This document shows positions 1-12,256 of a stretch of 64,000 bases of DNA, in pieces; positions within the stretch are counted from its first letter, which is position 1; each line of letters starts with the position of its first letter. A program made the translations under genes and the position numbers. Location: assembly GCA_015501595.1 (NCBI GenBank), contig JADNRX010000136.1, positions 62,001-126,000 of the forward strand. Reading direction: 5' to 3'. Origin of the DNA: Hymenopellis radicata (Eukaryota; Basidiomycota; Agaricomycetes; Agaricales; Physalacriaceae). A model generated the notes under the pieces. The model saw only the letters and a list, made by a program, of their open reading frames with translations, was not told where the DNA came from and ran no database searches.

Positions 1-808
1 AACATTAACTTGAGGACTTACAACCTACACCCTATAAGATCTTCTACCCACCGTACGTCTCTGCCAAGACTCGGCCCACTGACGCACCCGACAACCTACA
101 CCCTATAAGATCTTCTACCCACCGTACGTCTCGGCCAAGACTCGGCCCACTGACGCACCCGACAATATAACGTACAGCGATGAATACTTCAATCTCACTG
201 GCATTTCCAAAGACTCGTACTCTGGCTCGTCCAACGACGCCGCAAAGAGCGCGACTTACGTTGTTGTCCGACCTGTTCATGGGTCAACGCTTCCTGCAGT
301 TGAACAATACCTACACAGTCAAGGACAACGGAAGAATCGTCGTGCACCACTCACAGATGCCTCCCAACGCCACATACTTCTCTTTGTGAATGTTAACGAC
401 ATCTCCAGTAACAGTACCTACCTGAGGATTTAACAGGATCTCACTGATGTTGTCGCTCTTCCGGCTAGTGTGCTTTCGAGCTCAGATGCGTCTGGTGGGG
501 TGGATCTTCTGAAACTGGCGGCGGCTCAAACACATTGGTGCTGTTGTTGGCAGCCTTGTCGTTCTCGGTATACTGGGAGCTATCATCGGTATAGTGCGAA
601 ACCGGAGAGCATCCACGCAGGCTCCTGCGCCTGGGTCATTCGTATCCCATGAGAGAGAGAGAGTCCGGGGTACGGAGCAGGCGCTGCTGCGGCGCGAGGA
701 CTGCGCAGTTCCGACTTGAGTGTGTTTGTGCCTCTACAACAACCAGTACCAGTCGTGGAACTCGAGCCAGGCGAGTCTGCAGGCGCCGTACAACTTAAGG
801 ACAACTAA
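1..808 (+). pseudogene. Copper radical oxidase (glyoxal/galactose oxidase-like) C-terminal remnant
   Basis: Pieces of the C-terminal domain of kelch-type copper radical oxidases (galactose-oxidase-like early-set domain) are readable but scattered over frames. A start resembling PYKIFYPPYVSA lies in the repeated segment. It is followed by NDAAKSATYVVVRP, then in another frame GQRFLQLNNTYTV and HHSQMPPNATYFS, then LLFVNVNDI and STYLRI with an in-frame stop at about 432. Further on there is a hydrophobic stretch (IGAVVGSLVVLGILGAII, about 550-595) and a basic RNRR, as in family members with a C-terminal membrane anchor. A plausible tail ends in VQLKDN with TAA at 806-808. Small losses fall exactly where the family has GFSTHA and PGPA. 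The family oxidises aldehydes or alcohols to give H2O2 outside the cell. The 5' part lies outside the window. Confidence is high for the family and good for its broken state. Confidence 0.72.
20..161. repeat. 71-bp tandem duplication, two copies
   Basis: Positions 20-90 and 91-161 are the same 71-bp unit, with one visible difference (tctctgcc against tctcggcc). The unit length is not a multiple of three, so the duplication shifts the reading frame of the copper radical oxidase remnant in which it lies. Confidence 0.9.
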
Positions 809-1660
809 GACCCGCGACAGAACGGAATGAGCTTGGACTATAATACACGACAGAGCGGATGAGTACGATCACACCGCAGGGAGGAAGGTGAAGTAAGGAT
901 CGCACTGAAGATCTAAGGGAACTTTTGAGTCTTGTGGTTGAGGATGAAGTATTCACTGACCTTGAGTAAACATCGGCTATTCAGCGATCAGCTACCGAGA
1001 CGCTGCGTCAGAAAGGTCTCCTTCAAGAGTGGCGCAGAACGTGTGCTTTCGAAGAGGGTAGAGCTGAACTTGTATCCGGGGACGTTTGGCTCAGGATCTG
1101 GTTGAATGCTGCATCATGATGACGGCGATGATGCTCAAAGTAAAAACGGCACCCTTCCCTGCTGTTGGAATGAAAACTGTGTCCTCATTTGCATCGTCGT
1201 CAGTGCTGGAATTGATGTCCTCGCCGTCGTGGGTGTTCTAGGTTGCGTCGTTCTCCATTCAGTCGGCGTTCTCATGCAACTCGCGTTGTTGCTAGAATCA
1301 TTGTCCTCCATTTTGATGGGATCATCACGATTCACCTGCGCTGGCCTGTCATTTGAATATATGTTGGAGTTGTTATACCTGAAGTTCTTCGTCTGCGCTC
1401 TCGCAAATTAGTGCAACAATTAATGTCGTCGCACTGTGGGTGATGTTAACGTTATTGTGGAAGGCGGCGGAAAAGACGACAGGACGATTTAGAGACACCG
1501 AAAGCGGGGGTTCATGACCAGTGAGATTTTGGGCATGACATGATAGAGTCTTCGTGTGGATAGGCAGGCTTGTGAGGTGAATTTCCAGAAGGACCTTGAC
1601 AAGTAAGGTGATCTAGACGTAGCGTAGAAAGCTAAGATGCAATAATCCCTCCATATCAAG
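809..1660. other. Intergenic, no recognised gene
   Basis: Open frames of about 100 and 66 codons lie on opposite strands at 1106-1411. Neither shows a recognisable domain, convincing splice sites or family resemblance. I see no tRNA, repeat or transposon end here. Confidence 0.5.
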
Positions 1661-3954
1661 TCACTTCCGACTCAAATTACTCCTCATCCGAACTGCTTCA
1701 CCCTTGTAGTAAATCCACACAGGGAATGGAATGCCGAGCAGAATAGCGATACCTTTCGTGGCGTATCAGGAACAATGCTACTCCACCAGGCTCAAATACA
1801 CGCACCGCCTAATAGAGAGTTTCCGCCACCAAGACCGAGTGCATCAAACATCTGTCCGCCAAACAGGGGAAAGGCGAATCCTAGTAGACATCTAAAGACC
1901 TGTTTATTGAGGTTATAATCAGCTACTTGGACTTTGCATAATGTCGGCGTACCGATGCAGCAGCCAGAGCGCTTGCCGCGTACATGAACGTATCAACGAG
2001 GTAGAGCTGGATCGGGATGCTGCGGCAAGTCAGTTGGAGATATCGAGTGTCAAGGGAGGAGGAGTGTACAGACAATGTAGTCATCATGCCTGAAAGTGAA
2101 GCAGTCAATTCAAGAACCGTGAACATAGTAGAGCACATACCGAAACCGAAGATGCTAGTCCCAATGATGGGCATGATCCAATGAATGTGGGCTTGGGCTG
2201 ACCATCCATACCAGCTTGCAAAAACTCGCATCTCAGCTTCCTATGGCACCTCGAAGATAGCAAACTCACAAAAGGCCTATCGGGACGAAAAGCGACCCAA
2301 AGAACAAAGCAGGAATCCTCATCTCGGGCTTTCCAACGCCGCCATTTTTACTTGCCAGCTAACCGAGAGATCTGAGTTTTCTGAAAGAGGTTCAAAGGAG
2401 AAAACATACGTACGTGTGATAGATCTGGTCAGCAGTGCGCGCACCGAATAAAGCTGCGACGAGGAATCCTATGCCCATTCCCAAGTATACGAGACCGCCG
2501 ATGCCGGTGTTGAAATGGTATATTTCGTGGAAGACAGCTAGAAGGTGTTAGAAGTGAAGACGGAGGGAGGGGGAAAGGCAGCGCACTCGGAAAAGTTGAG
2601 AACATGAGGTAGGATATTCCTAGAGGGACGTTGTCAAGAGAAGCGGACTCTATGCATGGCACTAACCAAACATACTAACGATGGATATTATTCAATACAC
2701 TGAGAGTCGTAGAGGAACGTACTCACAAGGCCATATACAGACTCAGAATAAAGCAGATAAAACTCCTCGTGAGGAGTATTATCGGGCGCGAAAGGTTAAC
2801 CCACATATACGCCCACTTGCTCATACCCGCCGCAGGATGATGGAAGTGCTGCGCCTTCTCGACGTCGCCCGCGCGCTTGGCATCGCGCTCGCGCAAAACC
2901 GGTGCATACGTCTCTTCCAGGAAGGGAATGGCGATACACGCCGCGACGCCACAACAACCTAAACTGGATATCAGCCTCAAGCGGGGGTCTCTAAAGCGGC
3001 TTTTTGACGCGCACCAGATATCACAATGAACACATATCTGGGCCCGATTGTTTCACTGATAAAACCGCCGGCGACAGGACCTAGGGCCGGACCAACGAGC
3101 GGTCCTAGGCTGTATAGCGCCATCGCTGAGGCGCGTTCTTTCTCTGAGAAGAGGTCGCCGATGGTCCCGCCGCCGCAGGCAATCGGCGCGCTCCCAGCAA
3201 AACCAGAGAGCAGTCGGAAGCCGATAAACGCGCCCGTGGTCGGGGCGTACGCGCATCCCATGTTGAATGCGAGCGAGAGGATGTTCCCGATGTGCAGAAC
3301 CTGTCGTTGAGTGATCAACCACATGACTAGAAGGAAGATTCGTGGACGCGCACCCACGTTCGGCCGTACATCTCTGATAATGGTGCTAGGAAGAGTGGCT
3401 GCGTTGTCCGTTAAGTAGCGTTCATCCGACGGTGACAGCAAGGAAGACCTTACCCCGATCGCGAACGAGAGCAAGTACACACTCAGCGTGAGGGCAAGGA
3501 CTGTCTCGTTTGTGATACCGTATTTGATTGCTATCGTTGGGAGCCCGGGTGCCATCATCGAACTCGCCAGAGGAGACAGGAAGGTGTATAGGGCGACCTA
3601 GAAACGTTGTTGAACGCGTGTATTCAGTCCAGAATGCTAACCAGTCACGCACAATGGCAACAATGATCCACTTGCGACGCGATGGCTAGAGAAAAACTCC
3701 TTTTGAGGTATGAACTTGACATCAAGTAGAGCAAGGCAAGTTACCCAGTTGCGAGGATTTTTGGGAGAATCTTCCCAATCGTCTTCAAGGCGTTCGAGCT
3801 CCTCCTCCTTCCTATCGACAGGTATGGCTGATTCCCCATTTCCGTTGGATACGATCCGTTCCAGGGCTAACGACGGCACGGTCTGTTCATGAAGAGCTGT
3901 CAGCGAGGAGTGAGCTGATTCTGGCCGCGGCACTTTGTCAGTTGAGGACGACAT
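1661..3954 (-). CDS. MFS multidrug exporter, DHA1 (TPO/FLR-like), copy 1
   Basis: Multi-exon gene. The start codon is at 3954-3952 (MSSSTDKVPRPES) and the stop at 1663-1661 after WIYYKGEAVRMRSNLSRK. The cytosolic N-terminus is acidic and ends in NPRNW. Exons then give SPLASSMMAPGLP, the motif-A loop PLFLAPLSEMYGRTW, ACGGGTIGDLFSEKERASA and the antiporter motif LGPLVGPALGPVAGG. They continue through the central cytosolic loop (EETYAPVLRERDAKRAGDVE) and the second six-helix half (GKPEMRIPALFFGS, IMPIIGTSIFGFG). This is the layout of 12-helix proton-coupled drug or polyamine exporters of the plasma membrane. Donor and acceptor sites are canonical wherever I checked, and the frame is kept across them. 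The central exon from VLHIGN to FIVISG is continuous, whereas the paralogue at 36943-39308 has an extra intron there. The substrate is unknown. Confidence 0.82.
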
Positions 3955-4866
3955 GAACAGGAAGGGAACTTGCCACATCGCAGGGACCGCGCACTTTATA
4001 GTATTAACACTGACCCTTGTCATTGTCACTGTTTGAACAACGAGAAAGTATGAGTAATTGAGTTGGATCCTCGCCCGGCAGAACGGGCTAGAACGATTGC
4101 GGCACACATAACTTGGTCAAAGAAATGACCAACTCATGCGCTCCTCACGCACGCGTAGAACGTACACTCACGCGTCTGGCAGCAAGGATTTCGCGCAGCT
4201 TTATGAACTCTTTCCTTGCGCTTGACTTGTACACAGCCAGACGATCAGTTGAACTGTGTTTGAGTGTAAGGAAATGAGCCCAGTTCGACTTTGACTTGTC
4301 CAAAATGGCTTTCCGGCTTCCCGGGCCGGAGCAGGTAACCACCAGGCACCTCGCTCGTTTGTACTTATTCAGCCAACAAGGGACCACACATAAGCCTTAC
4401 AGAGCAATATCCGTCATAAACGGAAATTTGTTGCGCCTGCCTTCTTCCACCTGGAACCACCAAGTCCTACATCCCCCATCGAACACCCCTTCTCTGGCAT
4501 GGACTGTGGACCTTCAAGCTTTCCCTTCGACTTTGCAATCTTCTACCTGCCTTTGGACTCAGCTCATCCTGCTCGAAACTGACTTCAATTCGACTTGAGA
4601 GCGAACTGGTGAAGGCTGGGGCCTCAGTTTCGTGTCCTGCCTGTCTACGAAATGGAATCGGACTCGGACGAGACCGGTCGATAATTTCCCGCCGTCTATA
4701 CACGAACAGACGCTAACATAAAACTGGGCGACTCCAGAGTCGTATATGCTTTCGAGGATGACTGTAGATGAACATTCCGTACAAACGTTTCCACCTCCTA
4801 CTACTTAGGCTCGCCGCGGTTCTGCAAAATACGTTAGGCTGTGTTTTCGATTGCGAAGGAAGAACA
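3955..4866. other. Intergenic between MFS copy 1 and the DUF6534 gene
   Basis: This holds the presumptive 5' region of the MFS gene and the 3' region of the DUF6534 gene. The open frames at 4296-4598 (+) and 4467-4703 (-) overlap antisense and show no recognisable family. No repeat was seen. Confidence 0.45.
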
Positions 4867-6945
4867 TCAACGAACCTCCATTTCATAGTCGCCCATGACC
4901 TCGACTTGCTTGACAATGCTAATGAAATGCGAGGCAGGCGCCTTCTAACCTGTGTCAGGCAATGGTCTTAAGTGCAGACATGAACCGCGCGCTTACATTG
5001 GTCCCGCTTTGACTCTGAATACTCAATGGAGCCTGCATTCGCTGAGCTCGGCTTCCACTATAGCTTGATTCCTCCAGCGTTCCCATCACGCCTGAACCGT
5101 CGATCGTCGTCTGCAGCTTCTTGCGAGCATTTAACCTATCCGAGAAAGATCAGCTCAGGATAGTTTAACGTATCGCATCACACTCACGTAGCCAGAAGCG
5201 AGTTCGAATATACTAGTACGGGTATCAGCTGATTGAGTATGAACGGCAAGAACGGGCTTACGACGACTGAGGTTGAAAAAGAAAGTGATGTAAAGGAATG
5301 TATCAGGATAAACGAGGATCTGTGGCGCAGTCAGAGGGGTGGCAGAAATATCGGGATGGCATACGGACCATGATCAGCGACATGAAGGCGCAAATACTAC
5401 AGATGAACCGGTTATAGCAGGGAAAGCAGATCGCAAAGTCGAATGACATGCCTGGTCAGAAGTCCGGTGTTCAGTGAAAAGAGAATAAGACTGTTCATGA
5501 CTTGATTGGATCTAACAAAAAGCATTAGGGAGATATTGGGTGACTTCGAGATAAGTACTCTACCTTTGCATGCCTGATTTCGACTTGTGCAGGAAAAAGA
5601 TGAGGGATGCTGTGATGAAAATGTCCCCAACTGCGCCGACAATGTTCATCGACTGCGATAAGGACTAAAGGGGAACTAGTGAGTAACGATTCAGATGAAC
5701 GAGAACTTCATATACCCTTATTTTGAAGGAATTAGAGTACACTTTCAGTGACCAACTGAAGTAAGACGGAATTAACTATGCGCCCTGTGGGATGGCAAAA
5801 ATATCACGACGTACGCCTTGCCAAAGTAAACTGGTGTGCTGGTTCAGCCGACAGAGAGTTTATGAAAGCAAAGAAAGTGACGCACTGAGAGCAACAGTGA
5901 ATTCAGCGATAACTAAGGCGCCCTGAATAAACGAGTCAGCCTTTCCTCCGGTACAAGGGATTCAGCCAGCTTACCAACAGGGAGACCAGATAGATTCGTC
6001 CTTTGTTTCTGCGGCTCACTGTCACAAGTTGATCAGAGAAGTAGCGTTGGTAACGTGAAAATTCTCACATATCCAGACACGATATGCAAAGAACCTGTCG
6101 ATGTCGTACGGTCAAATCAGACACAGAACAAGAACACTTGCATTTACCCTTGAACGAGTAAAGCAACTAAGGCCTGGGAAAAACCGCTTCAATACCACAG
6201 TGGAGAATCAGAATAAGAGACGTACAGATGGCACAACTTCCGCCTAGACGTCGAGGGCCGTTAGTATGATGATTCGTCTAATCATTCGCTCGCAGATACT
6301 CACTAGGATACTCCTAAAATCCGAAAACTGCGTAAGAACACTTTTCACAACGAGAGAATCTTGCCTACCATTCGATGACCCCAAGTTGCGTAGGGTTCGC
6401 GAAATTGACGACAAGGTACATGTAGATCGTGTGGCATATCAAAATCTCGTGCAAGGTGTCGAAGAAGCTTGATTTGAGATTAGATTCTCCATCCCAACAC
6501 ACGAAAACGAGCCGCATACAACGTCGCAGACACCTGGGGACGTCAAGTCAATACAGCACGCAAGGGTGAGAGAAAGGCGTACCAGAAGCCTCAATCCCAG
6601 AGAATCACGCTTCCAGTAGATCTAAGAAACGGGTAAGCCGCCGTAGACGTCTCAGCGACCTAACCTACGGTTATGTACTGAAAGGTCTGCATGCAAGTAA
6701 TTCCCCATAAGCTTTATTGGAGTTAGACGCGACGTATAACACCCAAGAGGCCGTGGATATGCTTACGCGCTCGAGACACTGGGACTGGTTGAGAACCGTA
6801 AAGTGAGAAACAATTCATTCACTTACATGACGCCAATAAGGAGCGCGCCCATCTGTTAATAGACGCTGAGTTCCTGATGTAGGCATGAAGACGCGTTCGC
6901 GCTTACTGTGTTGTGCAAAGGCGGAAGTGCAACCGGCTCGCTCAT
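4867..6945 (-). CDS. DUF6534 multi-pass membrane protein, highly intron-split
   Basis: Reassembled by eye from at least 13 short exons. The start codon is at 6945-6943 (MSEPVALPPLHNT), joined by a canonical intron to MGALLIGVM. Later exons give TFQYI, YWKRDSLGLRLL, DTLHEILICHTIYMYLV, a 10-nt exon (GAGTATCCTA) linking EW to SILAEVVPS, and then ALVALLVQGFFAYRVWI. Further exons give SRRNKGRIYLVSLL, GALVIAEFTVAL, SLSQSMNIVGAVGDIFITAS, NQVMNSLILFSLNTGLLT, ICAFMSLIM and ILVYPDTFLYITFFF. The end is the family signature YSNSLLATLNARKKL and GDYEMEVR with stop TGA at 4869-4867. This matches the basidiomycete DUF6534 (PF20152) order throughout. The family is a seven-helix-like membrane protein of unknown function, much expanded in Agaricomycetes. 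The gene appears intact. Confidence 0.8.
5397..5451 (-). other. Non-canonical GC-AG intron of the DUF6534 gene
   Basis: The exon ending ACCAG is followed by GCATGT instead of GT. The acceptor CTGTAG precedes TATTTGCGCC. Splicing here rejoins GLLTS to ICAFMSL in frame, as the family requires. The intron is 55 nt. Confidence 0.7.
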
Positions 6946-7796
6946 ACTCGTAAGTGCTTGAAGGAGAGAAGAAGGGAGAGGTGGGAAGGACAATGTGTCG
7001 TGAGGGTTCACAGCATCAGCTTTGATTCGGCCTCGGTGGCGGAATATGTGTTACAGAACCGGCGGCACTTGGAGTGCGTGAGAGGCGGGCGATCCTTTGG
7101 GGTTACAGGATTCCATAAATGCCGGTAGACTATCCGCAGGGGGTTTCGTTGCACCTGCGCAATGTATTGGCACAATTCTCGCAGCGCTAGTCCGGCTTAC
7201 TAGAGCGCCCTAACGCCCTGAAGCCCATACGACATTTCTCTCGACATGCGGTTCTTCGCGTTGGCCACTGAGATAATAGAAGCTGATTCAAGTTAACGAG
7301 AGCATCAGAAAGGTTCCAGGAAGTCTAGGTCTATTTCCAGAGGATAGCATTCAGGTCGAGAAATCGAAAATAGACGTCCTCATAATCGACAGGTAGTGGG
7401 TGAGGATCGGAGTCATGATGAGGTACAGGAATGAACCGGCTTATGCCGAACAGGTCCTCGGTCCCGCTTTCAAGACTCTCGTCACGTTTTTCCTTAAGTT
7501 ACTGAATCAGAACGGCGCCAGGCTCTTTGCACCACAACTCTACCACACTCAAGTGATCCTGCCCGACTGCTCTGTTATCATACACTGTATCATCTGAGGC
7601 GGCCATCAAGCGATGTCAACTAAGAAATCAACAAGGAAGATGTCTGAATGACAGAAAATGCCGTCAATCCGTGTGCTGGCGAACCCACTATATTTGTTTC
7701 TGGGGAAGAAAACACGGATATCTGATCTAGAACGGTGATGCTTGTCATGCTGTGTGTCTCCAGTCCCAGGCCGTTTCTTCGCCAGACGTCTTACGG
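6946..7796. other. Intergenic, no recognised gene
   Basis: The 5' flank of the DUF6534 gene. Open frames at 6913-7128 and 7400-7597 (+) show no recognisable domain. Confidence 0.45.
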
Positions 7797-8077
7797 GCCC
7801 CCCTGGAGGCCCTGGGAAGCTCCCCAAACCGCCGGCGAACGATTGGACTTTTGGGAGGCCAAAATTCACGAAATTTTCGACTTTAAATCGCGTTTTAAGC
7901 TCAGTTTTGAGAGTTTGCCGACCATTTCTTCGCTAGGGATAGTCACAGAGAGTGGACGCATCCAAATCCGGTGTCTCCGGCCCAAGCGGACCGGTAGTTG
8001 GCCTGTTCCTGAAAATTTGGACTGTTGCGATTTCACGTCGCCGGCGGTTTTGGGGAGCTTCCCAGGCCTCCCTGGAG
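7797..8077. repeat. Foldback element with about 40-bp GC-rich inverted ends
   Basis: The left arm (7797-7837, containing CTGGGAAGCTCCCCAAA and CCGCCGGCG) is the reverse complement of the right arm (8039-8077, containing CGCCGGCGG and TTTTGGGGAGCTTCCCAG), with a few mismatches. About 200 bp lies between them. It sits about 140 bp upstream of the P450 start codon, so it may act in that promoter. No clear target-site duplication was found, so classing it as a MITE is tentative. Confidence 0.6.
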
Positions 8078-8212
8078 ATACTGGGAACATCAGGCTTGTC
8101 GTAGCGTATCGTATAATTAAAGCTTTCGTATCAATTTCGTATTACCGCACTCCCCGAAACGCATCGCACAGGACAACAGTACTCTTCGAATTTCTCATTC
8201 CTTTGACACACC

Positions 8213-10283
8213 ATGGCTATGGAACTGGATATTCCCCTCGTTTCTGCCATCCTCCTCTCTCTGTATCTCATAGTTTCTCTTATCAAGAATAACCTGCGCC
8301 GCGGCGGTCCTCTGCCTCCCGGCCCCTCCGGTCTTCCTATACTCGGAAATGCTCTCGATATGAGCGGTGCCCATCCGTGGATCAAGTACACGGAATGGAG
8401 CAGGCAGTATGGTCTGTCGCTGCCTATTCGCACTGTCATTGTGTCATTCTTACCGTATGTGCTTCAGGGGACGTCGTTCACTTCAGTGCTGCTGGCCAGT
8501 CCGTCATCGTCCTCAGCTCGCGCAAGGCGCTTTACGACCTCCTTGAGCAACGCGGCTCCATCTACTCTGACAGACCGCGTCTGGTTATGAGCGGAGAACT
8601 GCACGTTGTATTCGTTGTGCTTCTGATTCCATTCCTCACGTCCGTTTCAGGGCAGGATATGTCGACAGTGTTCCACTAACACCCTCCGGAAATCGGCATC
8701 GCGAATACCGGAAGCTCATGTCTGAAGCGCTGACGGCGAAGAAGGTCCAAGACTATTATGTCTTGGAAGAAGAAAAGGCACGCGAGTACCTGGTCGATCT
8801 CCTTAGAACGCCGGAGGACTTCTTGAGCCACACCCGCCGGTATGTTGAATGTTTGCCTTTTCGCGCGCCTTCTCAGTCGTTTTACTCTAGAACTGTGGCG
8901 GCCATCGTCTTCATGATCACTCATGGGCATGAACTTGCAGATGGCAAAGACCACCTTATGGAGTTGGCCGAACGAACCGACGAGGATTTCTCCGAAAGCT
9001 CAGTAGCCGGCGCCTTCATGGTGGATGTCTTCCCGATATGTGAGGTCTTTGGGATCGTCTCCTTACTATGTTTACTAATTTCTCGATGACAAGTGACATA
9101 CTTGCCGCGCTGGCTCGGCTTCGACTGGATGAAGAAGGAAAAAATATATCAGAAGAACCGGGACGCCTTCTTAAACGAACCGTATGAGACGGTGAAGAGA
9201 CAAGTGGTATACATCTATTCAATCTACTTAGACCGACTTGATCTTGACGCCGCGCTTCAGGCCCAGGGCACCGCTATACCTTCGTTCGTGTCGAGCCTGA
9301 TCGAAAGAAACAAGAACGCCTCCGCAGCGCAGGAGAATATCTACAAGTGGGTCTCCGGAGGTTTCTACGCAGGTACGAAGGCTTGGTATCCGTGACAGCG
9401 CGCTCAAGCTGACCCGAATTATTAGGCGGTGCCGATACAGTGTGTCTACCGCCATTTAACCTGTTAGAGCAAACTAACGAAATGGGCTAGAGCGTCTCTG
9501 CTATTGCGTCCTTCTTCCTTGCCATGTCGCTATACCCCGAGGTCCAGCGCAAAGCCCAAGAGGAAATCCAAAGGGTTGTAGGACCTACTCGTCTGCCCGG
9601 ATTCTCTGATAGATCGCAACTGCCTTACGTTGAAGCTCTGATGTACGAAGTGCATCGCTGGAACCCGGTCGGACCGACCGCTATTCCTCACAGGGTGACG
9701 AAGGACGATGCCTACAATGGCTATTTGATCCCGGCTGGCTCGATTATCATCCCTAATTCCTGGTTAGTGTGTCTTGTTCAAGAGGGTTTTCATAACGCTA
9801 AGCTCTGCCACTAGGGGTGTCCTTCATGACCCAGCGTTGTATCCAGATCCGTTCGAGTTCATTCCTGATCGATACCTAAATGCTGCTGGTAATGGTGAGG
9901 ACGGAATTAATCCCGACCCCCGCAAATTCGCCTTTGGATACGGACGAAGGTGCGTCGACGTTCACATCCGAGCTCAGTTGAACTTGACAAGTCCTTTAGA
10001 GTGTGTCCAGGACAGTACCTGGCAGATAATTCTCTCTTCATCGCGATGGTCATGGCCTGTCGGTCTTTGACATTCATCCAATGGACAAGGATGCCCCAGA
10101 CCAGACTTTTCTCTCAGTGAGGGTTATACCAGTGGTGTTATTTGGTTTGTGCTTCCCTGTCGGCAGTAATGATGCATGCTAACTTGCCATAGTCACCCGG
10201 AACGTTTCCAATGTCGCATTGAACCGCGCTCTTCAGAGGCTGTAGCATTGATTACCAGTAGCGACCCGAAAGAACGTCACTAG
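8213..10283 (+). CDS. Cytochrome P450 monooxygenase, 3' end with two apparent frameshifts
   Basis: The start codon at 8213 gives MAMELDIPLVSAILLSLYL, an N-terminal membrane anchor, followed by the hinge PLPPGPSGLPILGN. After several short introns the order is GDVVHFSAAGQSVIVL, the I-helix AGADTSVSAIASFFLAM, the K-helix ExxR (EVHR), HDPALYPDPFEFIPDRYL and the haem-binding loop FGYGRRVCPGQYLADN. These are the features of basidiomycete P450s often named O-methylsterigmatocystin oxidoreductase-like, which are ER-bound and use CPR electrons. After the haem loop the expected SVFDIHP lies in a second frame. The C-terminus (SEGYTSGVI, an intron, then FQCRIEPRSSEAVALI, stop TAG at 10281-10283) lies in a third. 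Both shifts occur beside short C or T runs. The gene is either a recent pseudogene or affected by sequence error. The substrate is unknown. Confidence 0.85.
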
Positions 10284-10327
10284 GAGTAGGATAGATTAAC
10301 CATACTTCTCGCAAGTTTAACATATTC

Positions 10328-11425
10328 TCAAACATTCTGCAATACTGGTGTGAAGATCAGCGTGATTGGGAAACGATTAAGACGTACCTCAGCTGGTGCA
10401 TCTGGTATGAAGTGCTTGTCCTTTCGTTGTTCCAGACGCTGTAGGAGTATCCCAGTACATGTTTCCAACGCCGTGACTTCCTCCGGTGTCGCGTCTGCAC
10501 ATCCAGCCCAGCGAATTTTGAGGTCTTCGTCAATGAGATACACGTAACCGACTTTGCTATTCGTCATGCTCATCGGCTCCCGCTCGTATTCCATGTTTTG
10601 GCTGGAGACAAGGTACGCGTGATGGAGATGCTTGGGTATTGTAGAGCGGAGTGAGCTGACGAAGAGGTTGACAAGAAGGGATTTCAGCAGGTTTTCTTGG
10701 AGGTTTATTTGGAGGTACTGGAATAAGGGATTTGAAGAGAAGCGGTCTTGGGAGACTTGGGAGAATCCTGCGGTATGAATCTGGAGTGCACATAAGCAGA
10801 TAATCGGGATGAATGCGAAGCACAGACCTCTGATATTTTGGTTGTGATCATGGCCAAGATGGTGATACGACCGACACACATATCGGTTGTATTTTTGACT
10901 TGGCTAGTGAGACTTTTGCCCTCAATGTCTGGTAAGTAGAGAGCTTGCTGGATTACCATGAGTGGATTGTAATTTGAATTCAAGACGCGCATACCTCTGC
11001 CCTAATCAGACTCTTGGGAGCTATCCATGTTTTTCCGCCGTGGCGCCGTGTTCGGTTCAGATCGTGAAAGTAACCCTTGGTCGCCTGTTTTACTCTGCAC
11101 AACTGGTTAATGCCGTATTGATAAGAGCTAATTGTTCACCGAACAGATGCATGCGATCCTCTAAAACCTTGTCATAGTCCATGTACTCGGCCATTTTCTC
11201 TTTCAACGTTTTTCTCGTCGTTGTCGGTCGGTTTCGCACACCCAGCGGTCTGTTCAGATACGGAAGTGGTTCATGGTCGTACGGCTCCTCGTAGCGAACT
11301 TTCTTTTCAGGAAGGACAATCTGTTCCACGGTCTTTCCTTCGGCAAAGACTGCTCTGCTCAAGTGGAAAGAACGGCGGCAGAATGCCCATTGTGGGTTCG
11401 GGGTGACGCGACAGAAAAAGGCCAT
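10328..11425 (-). CDS. ATP10: Mitochondrial ATP synthase assembly factor Atp10
   Basis: The start chosen is MAFFCRV at 11425-11423, which begins a typical mitochondrial targeting sequence rich in Arg and Ser (AFCRRSFHLSRAV). Exon 1 continues with YLNRPLGVRNRPTTTRKTLK, the ATP10 family N-terminal motif. Later exons give GYFHDLNRTRRHGGKTW, APKSLIR, QALYLPDIEGKSL and LQINLQENLLKSLLV. The last exon has the C-terminal family signature NSKVGYVYLIDEDLKIRWAG followed by ATPEE. In yeast, Atp10 helps to insert Atp6 into the F0 sector at the inner membrane. Splice sites are canonical and the frame is open to the stop at 10330-10328. An upstream in-frame ATG at 11479 exists but would precede the presequence. 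The gene is divergent from histone H2A, with 171 bp between start codons. Confidence 0.88.
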
Positions 11426-11596
11426 GGTGGCAAGTGAAATGTCGGTCCGAGTACCGAAGCTGTGCCAAGTGTTCCTCACGTGACACTACTTCCCATATAA
11501 AGTCAACGCGCCGTTGATTGTTTAAGAGGCGATCACACTTGAATTGCAACCACCACTACAGCTCTCTCATACCCCCACCACTAGTATATATCCAAC
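11426..11596. promoter_or_regulatory. Bidirectional promoter ATP10 / histone H2A-1
   Basis: The 171-bp gap between divergent start codons contains a TATA-like CATATAAAG at 11494-11502, oriented for H2A about 100 nt before its ATG. A CACGTG E-box lies at 11477-11482. The assignment rests on position and consensus only. Confidence 0.5.

Positions 11597-12256
<660 letters not shown>

Noticed and set aside
7735..8292. 185-codon open frame as a gene
   Set aside because: It runs through both inverted arms of the foldback element and overlaps the P450 start in another frame, with no domain.
10328..11479. ATP10 start at 11479
   Set aside because: It would add 18 residues before a good mitochondrial presequence and leave a shorter promoter. 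MAFFCRV at 11425 fits the family better.
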